A DNA stretch of 8,167 bases from Rhodospirillales bacterium (GTDB lineage Bacteria; Pseudomonadota; Alphaproteobacteria; Rhodospirillales; Casp-alpha2): positions 1-8,167 of the forward strand of contig JABJOR010000186.1 of the NCBI GenBank assembly GCA_018664265.1, in the 5' to 3' direction. The notes beneath the pieces were generated by a model. The model did not search any database. It was given only the letters and a program-made list of their open reading frames with translations, and was not told the origin of the DNA. Positions 1-7,291 of this stretch are shown in pieces. A program made the translations under genes and the position numbers. The number at the start of each line of letters is the position of its first letter. The first letter of the stretch is position 1.

Positions 1-1
1 C

Positions 2-82
2 GCAATGCCACCGGGGCCGGTTTATCTGCGCCCGCCCGAGGCGAAAAAAAGCCCGAACGGGGGGCGTCTCAGACAGCAATAG
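2..82 (+). CDS. tsaB: TsaB C-terminus (tRNA t6A synthesis), 5' truncated by window
   Basis: This is the 3' end of a plus-strand gene that starts outside the window. The frame beginning at base 2 reads AMPPGPVYLRPPEAKKSPNG and then ends GRLRQQ before a TAG at 80-82. The PVYLRPPEAK block matches the usual C-terminal signature of TsaB (YeaZ), whose proteins typically finish with P-(V/L)-YLR-x-P-(D/E)-A-K. TsaB is the inactive paralogue that partners TsaD in forming N6-threonylcarbamoyladenosine at A37 of ANN-decoding tRNAs, in the cytoplasm. Its position just upstream of the fur-miaB block is common in alphaproteobacteria. Only 26 codons are visible, so the call rests on the tail motif plus context. 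A run of seven A (44-50) follows the conserved part, and the last dozen residues are not conserved-looking. Confidence 0.72.
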   Translation, partial: AMPPGPVYLRPPEAKKSPNGGRLRQQ

Positions 83-87
83 AGAAG

Positions 88-115
88 CCTGCAATACCTG
101 TATTCAGGATTTTTT
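88..115 (+). terminator. Intrinsic terminator after tsaB
   Basis: The stem is CCTG (88-91) with CAGG (105-108), then a single bulged C92, then AATA (93-96) with TATT (101-104) and a CCTG loop. It is followed directly by A and six T (109-115). This is a standard Rho-independent layout for plus-strand transcripts and begins 6 bp after the tsaB stop. It overlaps the 3' end of the convergent minus-strand gene. The minus-strand reading has no U-run, so it should work mainly for tsaB. Confidence 0.7.
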
Positions 116-367
116 GAGAATTAATCTGTGAATGCCGTGATCTGGTCCGTTTTTGTCTTCCGGCTCCAGTAAAAGTATTTCATGGCCAAAGTCTTTTATA
201 GATCTGGGGACATTTTCCAGGGGCTCGATGCCTTGCAAACGAACTTCCGCTGTTTCTCCCTGGCCCATGCGTTCAATCAGTAATTTGGTTTTTACAAAGG
301 TCATCGGGCATATTTCACTAGAAATATCAATGAAATGGTCCGGTTTTTGTAGACTGTCAGATTTCAA
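104..367 (-). CDS. TusA-like sulfurtransferase family protein
   Basis: A small cytoplasmic protein of 87 residues, the usual size for the TusA/SirA/YedF family. Near the N-terminus it reads DISSEICPMTFVKTKLLIER, which aligns with the family's conserved Cys-Pro motif and first helix (active-site Cys20). It is followed by the family-like ENVPRSIKDFGHE stretch at about 51-63. TusA-family proteins carry a persulfide on this cysteine and pass sulfur to partners in tRNA thiolation, cofactor synthesis or sulfur oxidation. The motif here is CPMT rather than the textbook CPxP, a variant I recall in alphaproteobacterial members, so the specific acceptor cannot be named. The only start compatible with the full domain is a TTG at 365-367; the next in-frame ATG would lose the cysteine. 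The gene is convergent with tsaB and divergent from the MucR gene. Confidence 0.82.
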   Translation of the reverse strand: MKSDSLQKPDHFIDISSEICPMTFVKTKLLIERMGQGETAEVRLQGIEPLENVPRSIKDFGHEILLLEPEDKNGPDHGIHRLILKKS

Positions 368-586
368 GGCAATTTTCTTTCTACTTATTATGTATAGCTT
401 TAATCAAATGAATGTTATATTATGTCGTAATATACAAGATTATTATTGTATAGATGATAGAAAAACACTATTAAGTATATTAAGAGTATACAGACGTTCT
501 GAGATTTGATGACGTTTTAACAAATTACTCTGCGCTCAAATGATGTTTTTACATGCAACACCGTAACATATTCTAAGGACTTGGGG
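368..586. promoter_or_regulatory. AT-rich divergent intergenic region with overlapping inverted repeats
   Basis: This non-coding stretch between the TusA-like gene and the MucR/Ros gene is far more AT-rich than its flanks. It holds two overlapping inverted repeats: TATATTA-N5-TAATATA at 416-434 and TATACAA-N8-TTGTATA at 431-452, sharing the TATA at 431-434. A weak plus-strand promoter candidate is TTGTAT (446-451), a 17-bp spacer, then TATTAA (469-474). MucR/Ros proteins are known to bind AT-rich DNA with TpA steps and often repress their own genes, so self-regulation here is a reasonable inference. No Fur-box-like sequence was evident. Confidence 0.4.
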
Positions 587-1009
587 ATGACTGATAAACC
601 AACAACCATGGAAATATTAGAACTGACCGCTGATATTGTCGCCGCACATTCCGGTAACAATACTGTCGGTGCCGAAGACTTGCCGCACATTATCCAGGAT
701 GTATATCGTGCTCTGGCAACGATTAGTGGCACGGAAGAAGAAGAAGAAAAGCCGCGGCCTGCCGTTCCCATTAAAAAATCCGTATTTGCTGATTATATTG
801 TCTGTCTTGAAGACGGCAAGAAGCTGAAAATGCTTAAACGCCACCTGAAGACTGCCTTCAATATGTCGCCGGAAGAATATCGTGATAAATGGGGTCTGAG
901 TGTGGAGTATCCAATGGTTGCTCCCAATTATGCCAAGCACCGTAGTAGCCTTGCCAAGAAAATTGGCCTTGGTACAAAGCGCCGCAAAGCGCCGCAAAGC
1001 GTAGTGTAG
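587..1009 (+). CDS. MucR/Ros family transcriptional regulator
   Basis: A 140-residue protein of the usual MucR/Ros size. The conserved core runs from about residue 69 (DYIVCLEDGKKLK) through LKRHLKTAFNMSPEEYRDKW to VEYPMVAPNYAKHRSSLAKK at about 107-125, the signature of this alphaproteobacterial family of H-NS-like global regulators. These bind AT-rich promoters and control surface polysaccharide, motility and cell-cycle genes. The zinc-finger ligands are incomplete: Cys73 is present, the second cysteine of Ros is Asp76, His86 is present, and the last His is replaced by Ala90/Phe91. An acidic linker at about 50-54 is encoded by five GAA repeats (734-748). I chose ATG 587 because AAGGA at 575-579 is 7 bp away; TTG 581 in the same frame would sit 1 bp from it. 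The last residues are encoded by a 10-bp tandem duplication (see findings). Confidence 0.9.
   Translation: MTDKPTTMEILELTADIVAAHSGNNTVGAEDLPHIIQDVYRALATISGTEEEEEKPRPAVPIKKSVFADYIVCLEDGKKLKMLKRHLKTAFNMSPEEYRDKWGLSVEYPMVAPNYAKHRSSLAKKIGLGTKRRKAPQSVV
977..1001 (+). repeat. 10-bp tandem duplication at the 3' end of the MucR gene
   Basis: The unit GCCGCAAAGC occurs twice back to back (981-990, 991-1000), preceded by a partial copy (AAAGC, 976-980). Because 10 is not a multiple of 3, the duplication changes the reading frame of the final codons. With one copy the frame would end ...KRRKA and stop. With two it ends ...KRRKAPQSVV. Confidence 0.8.
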
Positions 1010-1053
1010 GGCTGTAGATAACAGCACACTATTGACGAGAGCACATCAGCGTT

Positions 1054-1503
1054 ATGGCCCTGACCCGAATAGAACAGCTTTGTATCGATAAAGGTATGAA
1101 GATGACTGAGCAACGACGTGTTATTGCACGTGTGCTTTCCAAGGCTACAGATCACCCGGATGTAGAAGAAGTTTACGAGCGCGCATCTGCGCTCGATAAA
1201 CGCATCAGTATTGCAACGGTTTATCGAACCGTTCGCCTGTTTGATGAAGCGGGAATTATTGAGCGCCATGATTTTGGCAATGGTCGTTCCCGCTATGAAG
1301 AATTAACGGAAGATCATCATGATCATCTGATTAATGTTAAAACGGATGACGTGATTGAATTTAGCAATCCCGAAATTGAAGCGTTGCAGCAGGCGATAGC
1401 CCGTGAATATGGCCTGCGCCTTGTCGGGCATCGTCTGGAACTTTATGGCGTGCCACTGGATGGCTGCCAGCCAACAGACCCTGACAAGAAAGATGAAGGC
1501 TGA
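1054..1503 (+). CDS. fur: Fur/Mur-type metal-responsive transcriptional regulator
   Basis: A 149-residue protein matching the Fur family in length and order. The N-terminal winged helix (about 1-80) includes the recognition helix ISIATVYRTVRLFDEAG (51-67). The C-terminal dimerisation and metal domain holds HHDHL at 88-92, IEF at 101-103 and HRLELYGVP at 126-134. Fur binds DNA with Fe(II) or Mn(II) and represses iron or manganese uptake. The CxxC pair that follows HHDHL in E. coli Fur is absent here (the segment reads INVKTDD), as is common in alphaproteobacterial Fur/Mur proteins. Sequence alone therefore does not settle whether iron or manganese is sensed; Irr is less likely because no haem-regulatory motif was seen. 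The ATG lies 44 bp after the MucR stop, with a GACGAGAG stretch upstream. miaB starts 27 bp downstream. Confidence 0.93.
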   Translation: MALTRIEQLCIDKGMKMTEQRRVIARVLSKATDHPDVEEVYERASALDKRISIATVYRTVRLFDEAGIIERHDFGNGRSRYEELTEDHHDHLINVKTDDVIEFSNPEIEALQQAIAREYGLRLVGHRLELYGVPLDGCQPTDPDKKDEG

Positions 1504-1530
1504 TATTTCTCTGATGGACAGAACCTGAAA

Positions 1531-2889
1531 TTGGCAAAATCCCTCTTCATTAAAACCTATGGCTGTCAAATGAATGTCTACGATTCTGATCGTATGACAG
1601 ACCTTCTGGCACCCCTTTGCTATGCAATAACCGATACGGCGGATGGTGCCGATATGGTTATTTTGAACACCTGTCACATTCGAGAGAAAGCGGCCGAGAA
1701 AGTTTTTTCCGAGCTGGGGCGTTTGCGCCCGTTGAAAGATTCCAAGGCGGCAAAAGGTGAGGCCATGATTTTGGCTGTTGCGGGTTGTGTTGCCCAGGCA
1801 GCGGGTGAGGAAATTATTGCCCGAGCCCCTTATGTGGACATGGTCTTTGGTCCGCAAACCTATCACCGCTTACCGGAAATGGTTGCCCAGGCTACGCGCA
1901 AGGTTGGGTCCGTTTTGGACACTGATTTTCCCACAGAATCTAAATTTGATTATTTGCCAAAGACCGCCCGGGTGGAAAACAATGCGGCTTTCCTGACCGT
2001 GCAGGAAGGCTGTGACAAATTCTGCACATTCTGCGTTGTGCCTTACACACGGGGTTCTGAATTCTCTCGCCCGGTGGATGAAATTCTGGTTGAGGCGCGC
2101 CGCATGGCGGAAAATGGTGCACGCGAGATCACCTTGCTGGGCCAGAACGTGAATGCCTATCATGGCGAAGCAACAGGTCCCAAAGAATGGGGATTGGGCA
2201 GGCTGATCCGCGAAATCGCCGAAATTGATGGCCTGTCGCGCATTCGCTATAGCACATCTTATCCGGCCGAAGTCGATGACGAGTTGATCGCGGCGCACCG
2301 CGATGTCGAACAGTTGATGCCGTTTTTGCATTTGCCCATACAGTCCGGCTCGGATCGTGTGCTGTCGGCCATGAACAGACGTCATAACGCAAGCCAGTAC
2401 CGCGACCTTGTAGAACGTCTTCGCGCGGTGCGTCCTGATATCGGCCTGTCGTCAGATTTCATTGTCGGCTTTCCTGGTGAAAGTGAAGAAGATTTTGAGC
2501 AAACCATGGCCCTGATCCGCGAGATCGGGTTCATACAGGCCTTTTCATTCAAGTATAGCCCCCGCCCGGGAACCCCGGCGGCCATGATGCAGCCTCAGGT
2601 CGATGAAGATATTAAAACCCGACGTCTTGCCGAATTGAAGACCCTGCTGGATGACCAGCAAACGGCATTTAATCTGGATTGCGTCGGCAAGACCATGCCG
2701 GTGTTGCTGGAAAAAATGGGCCGACATGAAGGTCAGCTTGTCGGACGAAGCCCGTATATGCAGCTCGTCCATGTGGAAGCGCCCCATGACTTGATGGGCA
2801 CTGTCGCCATGCTTAAGATTGATAGCTCGCATTCCAATTCACTTGCCGCTACACTTGTTCTTGATGATCCATTGATAAGGACCGCATAA
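1531..2889 (+). CDS. miaB: tRNA-2-methylthio-N6-dimethylallyladenosine synthase MiaB
   Basis: A 452-residue radical-SAM methylthiotransferase that converts i6A37 to ms2i6A37 in tRNAs reading U-starting codons, using two [4Fe-4S] clusters and SAM. The N-terminal UPF0004 domain has the three auxiliary-cluster cysteines: Cys12 (YGCQMN), Cys48 (NTCHIRE) and Cys86 (AGCVAQ). The radical-SAM CxxxCxxC is [16 protein letters not shown] with Cys161, 165 and 168. [19 protein letters not shown] and [14 protein letters not shown] follow, and a C-terminal TRAM-like RNA-binding domain (about 385-445) includes [19 protein letters not shown]. The length and NTCHIRE support MiaB over RimO or MtaB. The start is a TTG at 1531: no in-frame ATG exists after the stop at 1501-1503, and the ATG at 1514 reaches a stop after four codons. 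A weak GGACAG lies upstream. The gene opens the packed block that runs to lnt. Confidence 0.96.
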   Translation: MAKSLFIKTYGCQMNVYDSDRMTDLLAPLCYAITDTADGADMVILNTCHIREKAAEKVFSELGRLRPLKDSKAAKGEAMILAVAGCVAQAAGEEIIARAPYVDMVFGPQTYHRLPEMVAQATRKVGSVLDTDFPTESKFDYLPKTARVENNAAFLTVQEGCDKFCTFCVVPYTRGSEFSRPVDEILVEARRMAENGAREITLLGQNVNAYHGEATGPKEWGLGRLIREIAEIDGLSRIRYSTSYPAEVDDELIAAHRDVEQLMPFLHLPIQSGSDRVLSAMNRRHNASQYRDLVERLRAVRPDIGLSSDFIVGFPGESEEDFEQTMALIREIGFIQAFSFKYSPRPGTPAAMMQPQVDEDIKTRRLAELKTLLDDQQTAFNLDCVGKTMPVLLEKMGRHEGQLVGRSPYMQLVHVEAPHDLMGTVAMLKIDSSHSNSLAATLVLDDPLIRTA

Positions 2890-2895
2890 AAACTT

Positions 2896-3996
2896 ATGAA
2901 ACCAACCAATATAAAGAATGGCTTAAAGAAGGCAAAAAGCCCGGCGAAGAAAAAACAAAAGGCTGAAAGCACTCACACGTCGCAAGACCTGCAATTTGAA
3001 GATAATACACTGGCCCAGGAACTGTTTGGCATTCACCATGCCAACCTGACCCGTCTTGAAGAAAAATATAACATTGTCATTCACGCGCGCGGGAATGAGC
3101 TGACCGTTGTTGGCGAAAAAAGCGATGTGATTGAAGTCGGTAACGTTTTGGAAGAATTGTATACCCGTCTTGAACGCGGGCTGGATGTTTCTGTTGATGA
3201 GGTCAACGCAGCCGTGCGGATGTCATCTGATGATAAAGGCAGCGTCGCCGATGCCCAGATAACCATCCAGACACGCAACCGAACTATTTCTCCGCGCTCT
3301 GCCAACCAGGCGGAATATTTGCGCGCCATTGACGGGCATGATCTGGTCTTTGGCCTTGGCCCTGCCGGGACCGGCAAGACCTATCTGGCTGTTGCCAAGG
3401 GGGTGGAGCTGCTGGTCGGTGGTGTTGTTGATCGCATCATTTTGTCCCGCCCTGCCGTGGAAGCTGGCGAGCAGCTCGGATTTTTGCCGGGCGATATGCG
3501 CGAAAAGGTCGATCCTTATTTACGTCCGCTGTATGATGCGTTGTATGATATGATGCCAGCCCAGCAAGTTGAAAAACGTCTGGAGAGTGATGAGATCGAA
3601 GTCGCTCCGTTGGCCTTCATGCGTGGACGAACTCTTTCAAATGCCTTTGTCATTCTGGACGAAGCGCAAAATACAACAGCCGTACAAATGAAAATGTTTT
3701 TGACCCGACTGGGTGAAAACTCGCGTATGGTTATTACTGGTGATTTAAGCCAGGTCGATCTGCCCCGCGGTACCCGTTCGGGTTTGCGCGATGCAGCGGA
3801 CACCCTTCGCGACGTAAAGGGCCTGAAGTTTATTGAATTTTCTACCGTTGATGTTGTCCGTCATCCTCTGGTCGGGCGAATTGTAGAAGCTTATGATCAG
3901 GTAGAGGTCAAACGTCAGGCTGGCGCGCGTTATGAAAAAGTCAATGGCCGCAATGGTGCAAATGCAACTGGACAGGATCATGACAGAGACAAGTGA
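2896..3996 (+). CDS. ybeZ: PhoH family ATPase (YbeZ)
   Basis: A 366-residue cytoplasmic P-loop protein. The first ~30 residues are lysine-rich and probably disordered. An N-terminal nucleic-acid-binding-like region follows (about 35-105), then the PhoH ATPase domain (about 130-335). The Walker A is GPAGTGKT at 155-162 (Lys161) and the Walker B is FVILDEAQN at 251-259. ITGDLSQVDLP at 280-290 and the nearby RHPLVGRIV complete the family signature. PhoH/YbeZ is related to the helicase core of superfamily 1 and is thought to act with the YbeY endoribonuclease in RNA metabolism, which fits the overlap with ybeY here. It starts 6 bp after the miaB stop with no strong Shine-Dalgarno, suggesting translational coupling. 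Its start is supported by the short gap and by no better in-frame ATG before the conserved region. Confidence 0.95.
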   Translation: MKPTNIKNGLKKAKSPAKKKQKAESTHTSQDLQFEDNTLAQELFGIHHANLTRLEEKYNIVIHARGNELTVVGEKSDVIEVGNVLEELYTRLERGLDVSVDEVNAAVRMSSDDKGSVADAQITIQTRNRTISPRSANQAEYLRAIDGHDLVFGLGPAGTGKTYLAVAKGVELLVGGVVDRIILSRPAVEAGEQLGFLPGDMREKVDPYLRPLYDALYDMMPAQQVEKRLESDEIEVAPLAFMRGRTLSNAFVILDEAQNTTAVQMKMFLTRLGENSRMVITGDLSQVDLPRGTRSGLRDAADTLRDVKGLKFIEFSTVDVVRHPLVGRIVEAYDQVEVKRQAGARYEKVNGRNGANATGQDHDRDK

Positions 3997-4519
3997 TCAT
4001 ACAGGTTTGGATGTTTCCATCATCGTCAGGGATGAAGCCTGGTTTGATGAAAGCACAACAATTGAAGGAATGTGTCAGGCCGTGACACAGGCAGTATTTG
4101 CGCAAACCCGTGATGACAAAGACGAATCGGGGTTCAACGAAGACCAGACCTATGAAGCCGCTGTCGTGCTTGCCGATGATGAATTTGTAGCCGAGCTTAA
4201 TCAGGATTACAGAGGCCGTCAGGGCCCGACAAATGTTTTATCGTTTGTTGCCCTTGATGATGAAGATGAGGTGGAGTTGCCTGAGGGCCTCCCATACATG
4301 CTTGGCGATATTATCATTGCTCTTGGCGTCGTGCGGCGCGAAGCGGCTGAAATGGGAATTCCCCTGACCAATCATCTTAAGCATCTGGTCGCCCATGGCA
4401 TGTTGCATTTGCTGGGTTACGATCATATCGAAGAAGATGACGCCGTTGAAATGGAAGAACTGGAAACGCGAATCCTGGCATCCATGGGGATTGATGACCC
4501 ATATGGTGAGTCTCAATGA
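3980..4519 (+). CDS. ybeY: Endoribonuclease YbeY (rRNA maturation)
   Basis: From this start the protein is 179 residues. It carries the zinc motif HGMLHLLGYDH with His139, His143 and His149, and the conserved YRGRQGPTNVLSF (78-90). YbeY is a single-strand endoribonuclease in 16S rRNA 3' maturation and 70S quality control. The start is uncertain: in-frame ATGs occur at 3932, 3944, 3953, 3962 and 3980. I prefer 3980 because AGGA (3974-3977) lies just upstream, the following sequence (TGLDVSIIVRDEAW) looks like a normal YbeY N-terminus, and the product length fits the family. This gives a 17-bp overlap with phoH. The 3932 start would give 195 residues with no visible ribosome site. The stop overlaps the corC start as ATGA. 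Confidence 0.92.
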   Translation: MTETSDHTGLDVSIIVRDEAWFDESTTIEGMCQAVTQAVFAQTRDDKDESGFNEDQTYEAAVVLADDEFVAELNQDYRGRQGPTNVLSFVALDDEDEVELPEGLPYMLGDIIIALGVVRREAAEMGIPLTNHLKHLVAHGMLHLLGYDHIEEDDAVEMEELETRILASMGIDDPYGESQ

Positions 4520-5454
4520 ACGACGAAGCAATAGATAAAGCCAAGCATAGTGAAGCTCCGACAATCGCAAAGACGGATGCGGTGACGCAAGATCGTTCGG
4601 CCGGATTTGGCGGCTGGATGCGATCGTTATTTGGAAATTCAAATTCCGAAGTAACCTGGCGTGAATCTCTCGATGAAATGATCGAAGATCGTGGCGACGC
4701 CGACGTCCCCATCAATGAAAGCGAACACACCCTGATCAAGAATATTCTTGAAATCAGGGACAGTAATGTTTCCAATGTGATGGTGCCGCGTGTCGATATT
4801 GTTGCCACCAGCTCAGCGGCCTCTTTCGAAGAAATAATCGAGATCATGACCAGCAAGGGTCATTCGCGAATTCCTGTGTATGGTGAAACCCTCGATGATG
4901 TGGTTGGCATGGTGCATATCAAGGACGTGGTCGCCTGGCGTGGTCAGGTTGAGAAATTTTCGCTGGGCGAAATTCAGCGCACGATTTTGTTTGTCTCTCC
5001 ATCCATGCCAGTTCTGGAATTGCTTTTGGAAATGCGGGTGACGCGCACGCACATGGCCATCGTGGTAGATGAATATGGCGGGGTTGACGGTTTATTGACC
5101 ATTGAAGATCTGGTCGAGGAAATTGTTGGCGATATTGAAGACGAACACGATGGGGCGGAAGAGCCGGACTTTTTGACACGGACTGACGGCACTTTCGAGG
5201 CCGACGCCCGCGTTGAAATTGAAATTCTGGAAGAAGCGTTTGGTCCGTTATTGAAAGATGAAGAGCGCGAGGATATTGATACCCTGGGCGGGCTGGTCTC
5301 ATCAATGATCGGCCATGTGCCAATTCGGGGTGAACTGATTTCCCACACCGCTGGACTGGAATTTCAAATTCTGGATGCGGACCCCAGACGGGTAAATCGT
5401 GTCCGTATTCGACGAATTGCTCCGGCACCGACAACGCCGCTAAAAAAACAATAA
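4516..5454 (+). CDS. corC: CorC/YbeX-type CBS domain protein
   Basis: A 312-residue protein with two CBS domains (about 85-140 and 150-205), including [34 protein letters not shown] and [21 protein letters not shown] CorC_HlyC (transporter-associated) domain follows at about 220-300. The DUF21 membrane domain of larger CNNM/HlyC proteins is missing and no transmembrane segment is seen, so this is the soluble short form. E. coli CorC was first linked to magnesium and cobalt efflux with CorA, but its place beside ybeY and ybeZ has led to proposals of a ribosome-related role; the exact function is not settled. CBS domains suggest control by adenosine nucleotides. The first ~45 residues are variable. 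It is translationally coupled to ybeY by an ATGA overlap, and lnt follows after 7 bp. Confidence 0.93.
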   Translation: MNDEAIDKAKHSEAPTIAKTDAVTQDRSAGFGGWMRSLFGNSNSEVTWRESLDEMIEDRGDADVPINESEHTLIKNILEIRDSNVSNVMVPRVDIVATSSAASFEEIIEIMTSKGHSRIPVYGETLDDVVGMVHIKDVVAWRGQVEKFSLGEIQRTILFVSPSMPVLELLLEMRVTRTHMAIVVDEYGGVDGLLTIEDLVEEIVGDIEDEHDGAEEPDFLTRTDGTFEADARVEIEILEEAFGPLLKDEEREDIDTLGGLVSSMIGHVPIRGELISHTAGLEFQILDADPRRVNRVRIRRIAPAPTTPLKKQ

Positions 5455-5461
5455 TACTGTC

Positions 5462-7090
5462 ATGAATGCTTTTGCTACCCGCTCTGTCGCCTGCCGATTG
5501 TTTCAGTGGCTGATAGAGCTGTCACACAAAAAGCAACTGTTCTTTAGCCTTGTTCTTGGAGGGGTGTCTGCACTTGCCTTTGCGCCGGTGTCTGGTGTTG
5601 CAGTCTTGGTGCCAGCATTAAGCGGTTTGTTATGGATTGTTCATTCGGCAGCAAGTCCGCGCCGCGCATTTGCGCTGGGTTGGGCGTTTGGTTTTGGCCA
5701 TTTCATCGTCGGTATTTATTGGATCGGGTATGCCTTCTTTGTGTATGCCGAGCGCCATGCCTTGTTGGCTGTTCCCGGTGTGATGGGAATGGCGGCCATT
5801 CTGGCGGTCTATATTGCCATTGTGAGCGCACTTTATAAATGGCTGTCACCGCATGTATCGCGGGGCGGATACGGTGGTCTTTCAAGCATGGGCATCTCGA
5901 ACGTTGTGCTGTTTGCCGGGCTGTGGACTTTGCTTGAAGGTGTGCGTGGCTGGGCGTTCACGGGCTTTCCGTGGAATTTGATTGGCAGTGTCTGGGTGAT
6001 CTCGGATGAAATTTTGCAAACTGCTGCGTTTGGCGGTGTCTATTTGCTGAGCCTGCTCACGGTATTTGTATCTGCCTTGCCCATCATTGTGATGGACGAG
6101 AAGCAATCTGTGGGAAAGCTGGCCTTCAGGCTTGGTGGCGGTCTCGGCGTGTTTGTTGTTTTGTGGAGTCTTGGAGCGTGGCGATTATCTGGTGATGAGC
6201 TCACATACGTTGATAATGTGGTGCTGCGACTGGTTCAGCCCAATATCCCCCAGCGTTTGAAATGGCAAAAAGATTTGCGTAGCAAACATGTGGCAAAGCT
6301 GATCGACATGAGTGTGGCCCCCGCACAAGACGGCAGGGTGCCGACACATGTCATCTGGCCGGAAACCTCGGTACCGTATTCTGTTCCCGGTTACCCTGAT
6401 TTAATGCAGTTGCTTAAAAAGGCTGTACCGAAAGGCGGTGCTCTTTTGGGCGGCTCCTTGCGGCGGGAGATTATATCCCAAAATACATCTAAGCGTCGGG
6501 TTGTTTGGAACACCTTGTTTGTGATGGACGAGCAAGGCGATGTGCTGGAAGGTTATGATAAAACACATTTGGTGCCCTTTGGTGAATACGTGCCGTTTCA
6601 GGGTATCCTGCCCATTGAAAAGCTAACCGACGGGGCCGTCGGGTTTTCTTTCGGTACAGGATTGAAAACCCTGTCCGTGCCCGGCCTGCCTCCGCTCAGC
6701 CCATTGATATGCTATGAAGTTATTTTCTCAGGGGATGTTGTCGATAAACAAAATCGACCCGAATGGATTTTAAATATTACCAATGATGCCTGGTACGGAT
6801 ATTCTGCCGGACCGTTTCAACATTATGCAGCCGCTCGATTGCGCGCGGTTGAAGAAGGCCTGCCCTTGGTTAGGGTCGCCAATACGGGTATCAGCGGCGT
6901 CATCGACGCATATGGACGCAACGTTGTAAAGCTGGGCCTGGAAGTTGAGGGTGTGTTGGATAGTTACTTGCCAGTAACGCTGCCAATCACTTATTATGCA
7001 CACTATAAATGGCGAATCTGGATACTTATTTGTACAAGTATGCTAATATACTTTACGATATTAAAGGTTGTGAATAGTAGATCGCGTTAA
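5462..7090 (+). CDS. lnt: Apolipoprotein N-acyltransferase Lnt
   Basis: A 542-residue integral inner-membrane enzyme that adds the third acyl chain to the N-terminal cysteine of lipoproteins, the last step of lipoprotein maturation. About six hydrophobic segments occupy residues ~25-240, with the family's FGHFIVGIYWIGYAFFV and WTLLEGVRGWAFTGFPWNLI. The periplasmic carbon-nitrogen-hydrolase domain covers ~250-505, and a final membrane helix lies at ~515-535. The catalytic triad is visible: Glu301 (IWPETSVPY), Lys367 (GYDKTHLVPFGEYVP) and Cys417 (PLICYEVIF), with NITNDAWYG at 438-446. Length is normal. No strong Shine-Dalgarno precedes the ATG, which lies 7 bp after corC, so coupling is likely. 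The rhizobial homologue actA was described in acid tolerance. This is the last gene of the block; no terminator is obvious after it. Confidence 0.96.
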   Translation: MNAFATRSVACRLFQWLIELSHKKQLFFSLVLGGVSALAFAPVSGVAVLVPALSGLLWIVHSAASPRRAFALGWAFGFGHFIVGIYWIGYAFFVYAERHALLAVPGVMGMAAILAVYIAIVSALYKWLSPHVSRGGYGGLSSMGISNVVLFAGLWTLLEGVRGWAFTGFPWNLIGSVWVISDEILQTAAFGGVYLLSLLTVFVSALPIIVMDEKQSVGKLAFRLGGGLGVFVVLWSLGAWRLSGDELTYVDNVVLRLVQPNIPQRLKWQKDLRSKHVAKLIDMSVAPAQDGRVPTHVIWPETSVPYSVPGYPDLMQLLKKAVPKGGALLGGSLRREIISQNTSKRRVVWNTLFVMDEQGDVLEGYDKTHLVPFGEYVPFQGILPIEKLTDGAVGFSFGTGLKTLSVPGLPPLSPLICYEVIFSGDVVDKQNRPEWILNITNDAWYGYSAGPFQHYAAARLRAVEEGLPLVRVANTGISGVIDAYGRNVVKLGLEVEGVLDSYLPVTLPITYYAHYKWRIWILICTSMLIYFTILKVVNSRSR

Positions 7091-7141
7091 AGAAGATTGA
7101 AATTTTAATGATTCTAAATATAGAGACAATTTGTTGTTATG

Positions 7142-7170
7142 TTGATATTATCGATTGAATATGATAGTAT
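7142..7170 (+). promoter_or_regulatory. Candidate sigma-70 promoter for the XRE regulator
   Basis: TTGATA (7142-7147) and TAGTAT (7165-7170) are separated by 17 bp in an AT-rich spacer after lnt. Each box matches consensus at four or five of six positions. A start near 7177 would give a leader of about 115 nt ahead of the ATG at 7292. Confidence 0.45.
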
Positions 7171-7190
7171 GACAACTTATCTAGCTTGTA

Positions 7191-7223
7191 ATGAACGCGA
7201 AAACCCGTTCATGTTTGATGAAC
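7191..7223 (+). repeat. Three-armed inverted repeat in the XRE gene leader
   Basis: ATGAACG (7191-7197) is complementary to CGTTCAT (7206-7212) with an 8-nt loop. GTTCAT (7207-7212) is also complementary to ATGAAC (7218-7223) with a 5-nt loop. The middle arm can pair with only one flank at a time. As DNA the same arms could be two overlapping operator half-site pairs. No downstream T-run is present. Confidence 0.6.
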
Positions 7224-7291
7224 ATCGTGTCGTATGCGCTAAAATTCATGCTGCGACGTTTCAAATCACTCTTGAGTAAAGATGCAGGAAA

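Noticed and set aside
1..117. Frame-1 reading at the left edge, open to a TGA at 115-117
   Set aside because: The frame starting at base 2 gives a recognisable TsaB tail, and the frame-1 reading would run through the terminator hairpin with no family resemblance.
153..509. 118-codon plus-strand reading frame opposite the TusA-like gene
   Set aside because: It is the antisense of a recognisable gene and runs on into AT-rich intergenic DNA; the product has no sensible domain.
734..748. Five GAA repeats as a possible phase-variation tract
   Set aside because: Trinucleotide units keep the frame, and acidic runs are ordinary in this linker; no sign of switching.
617..1027. Minus-strand frame of 136 codons opposite the MucR gene
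   Set aside because: Antisense shadow of a well supported regulator; the F-run comes from the GAA repeat.
3932..3979. Longer YbeY start at ATG 3932
   Set aside because: No ribosome site there, a 65-bp overlap with phoH, and extra residues not typical of YbeY; kept only as an alternative.
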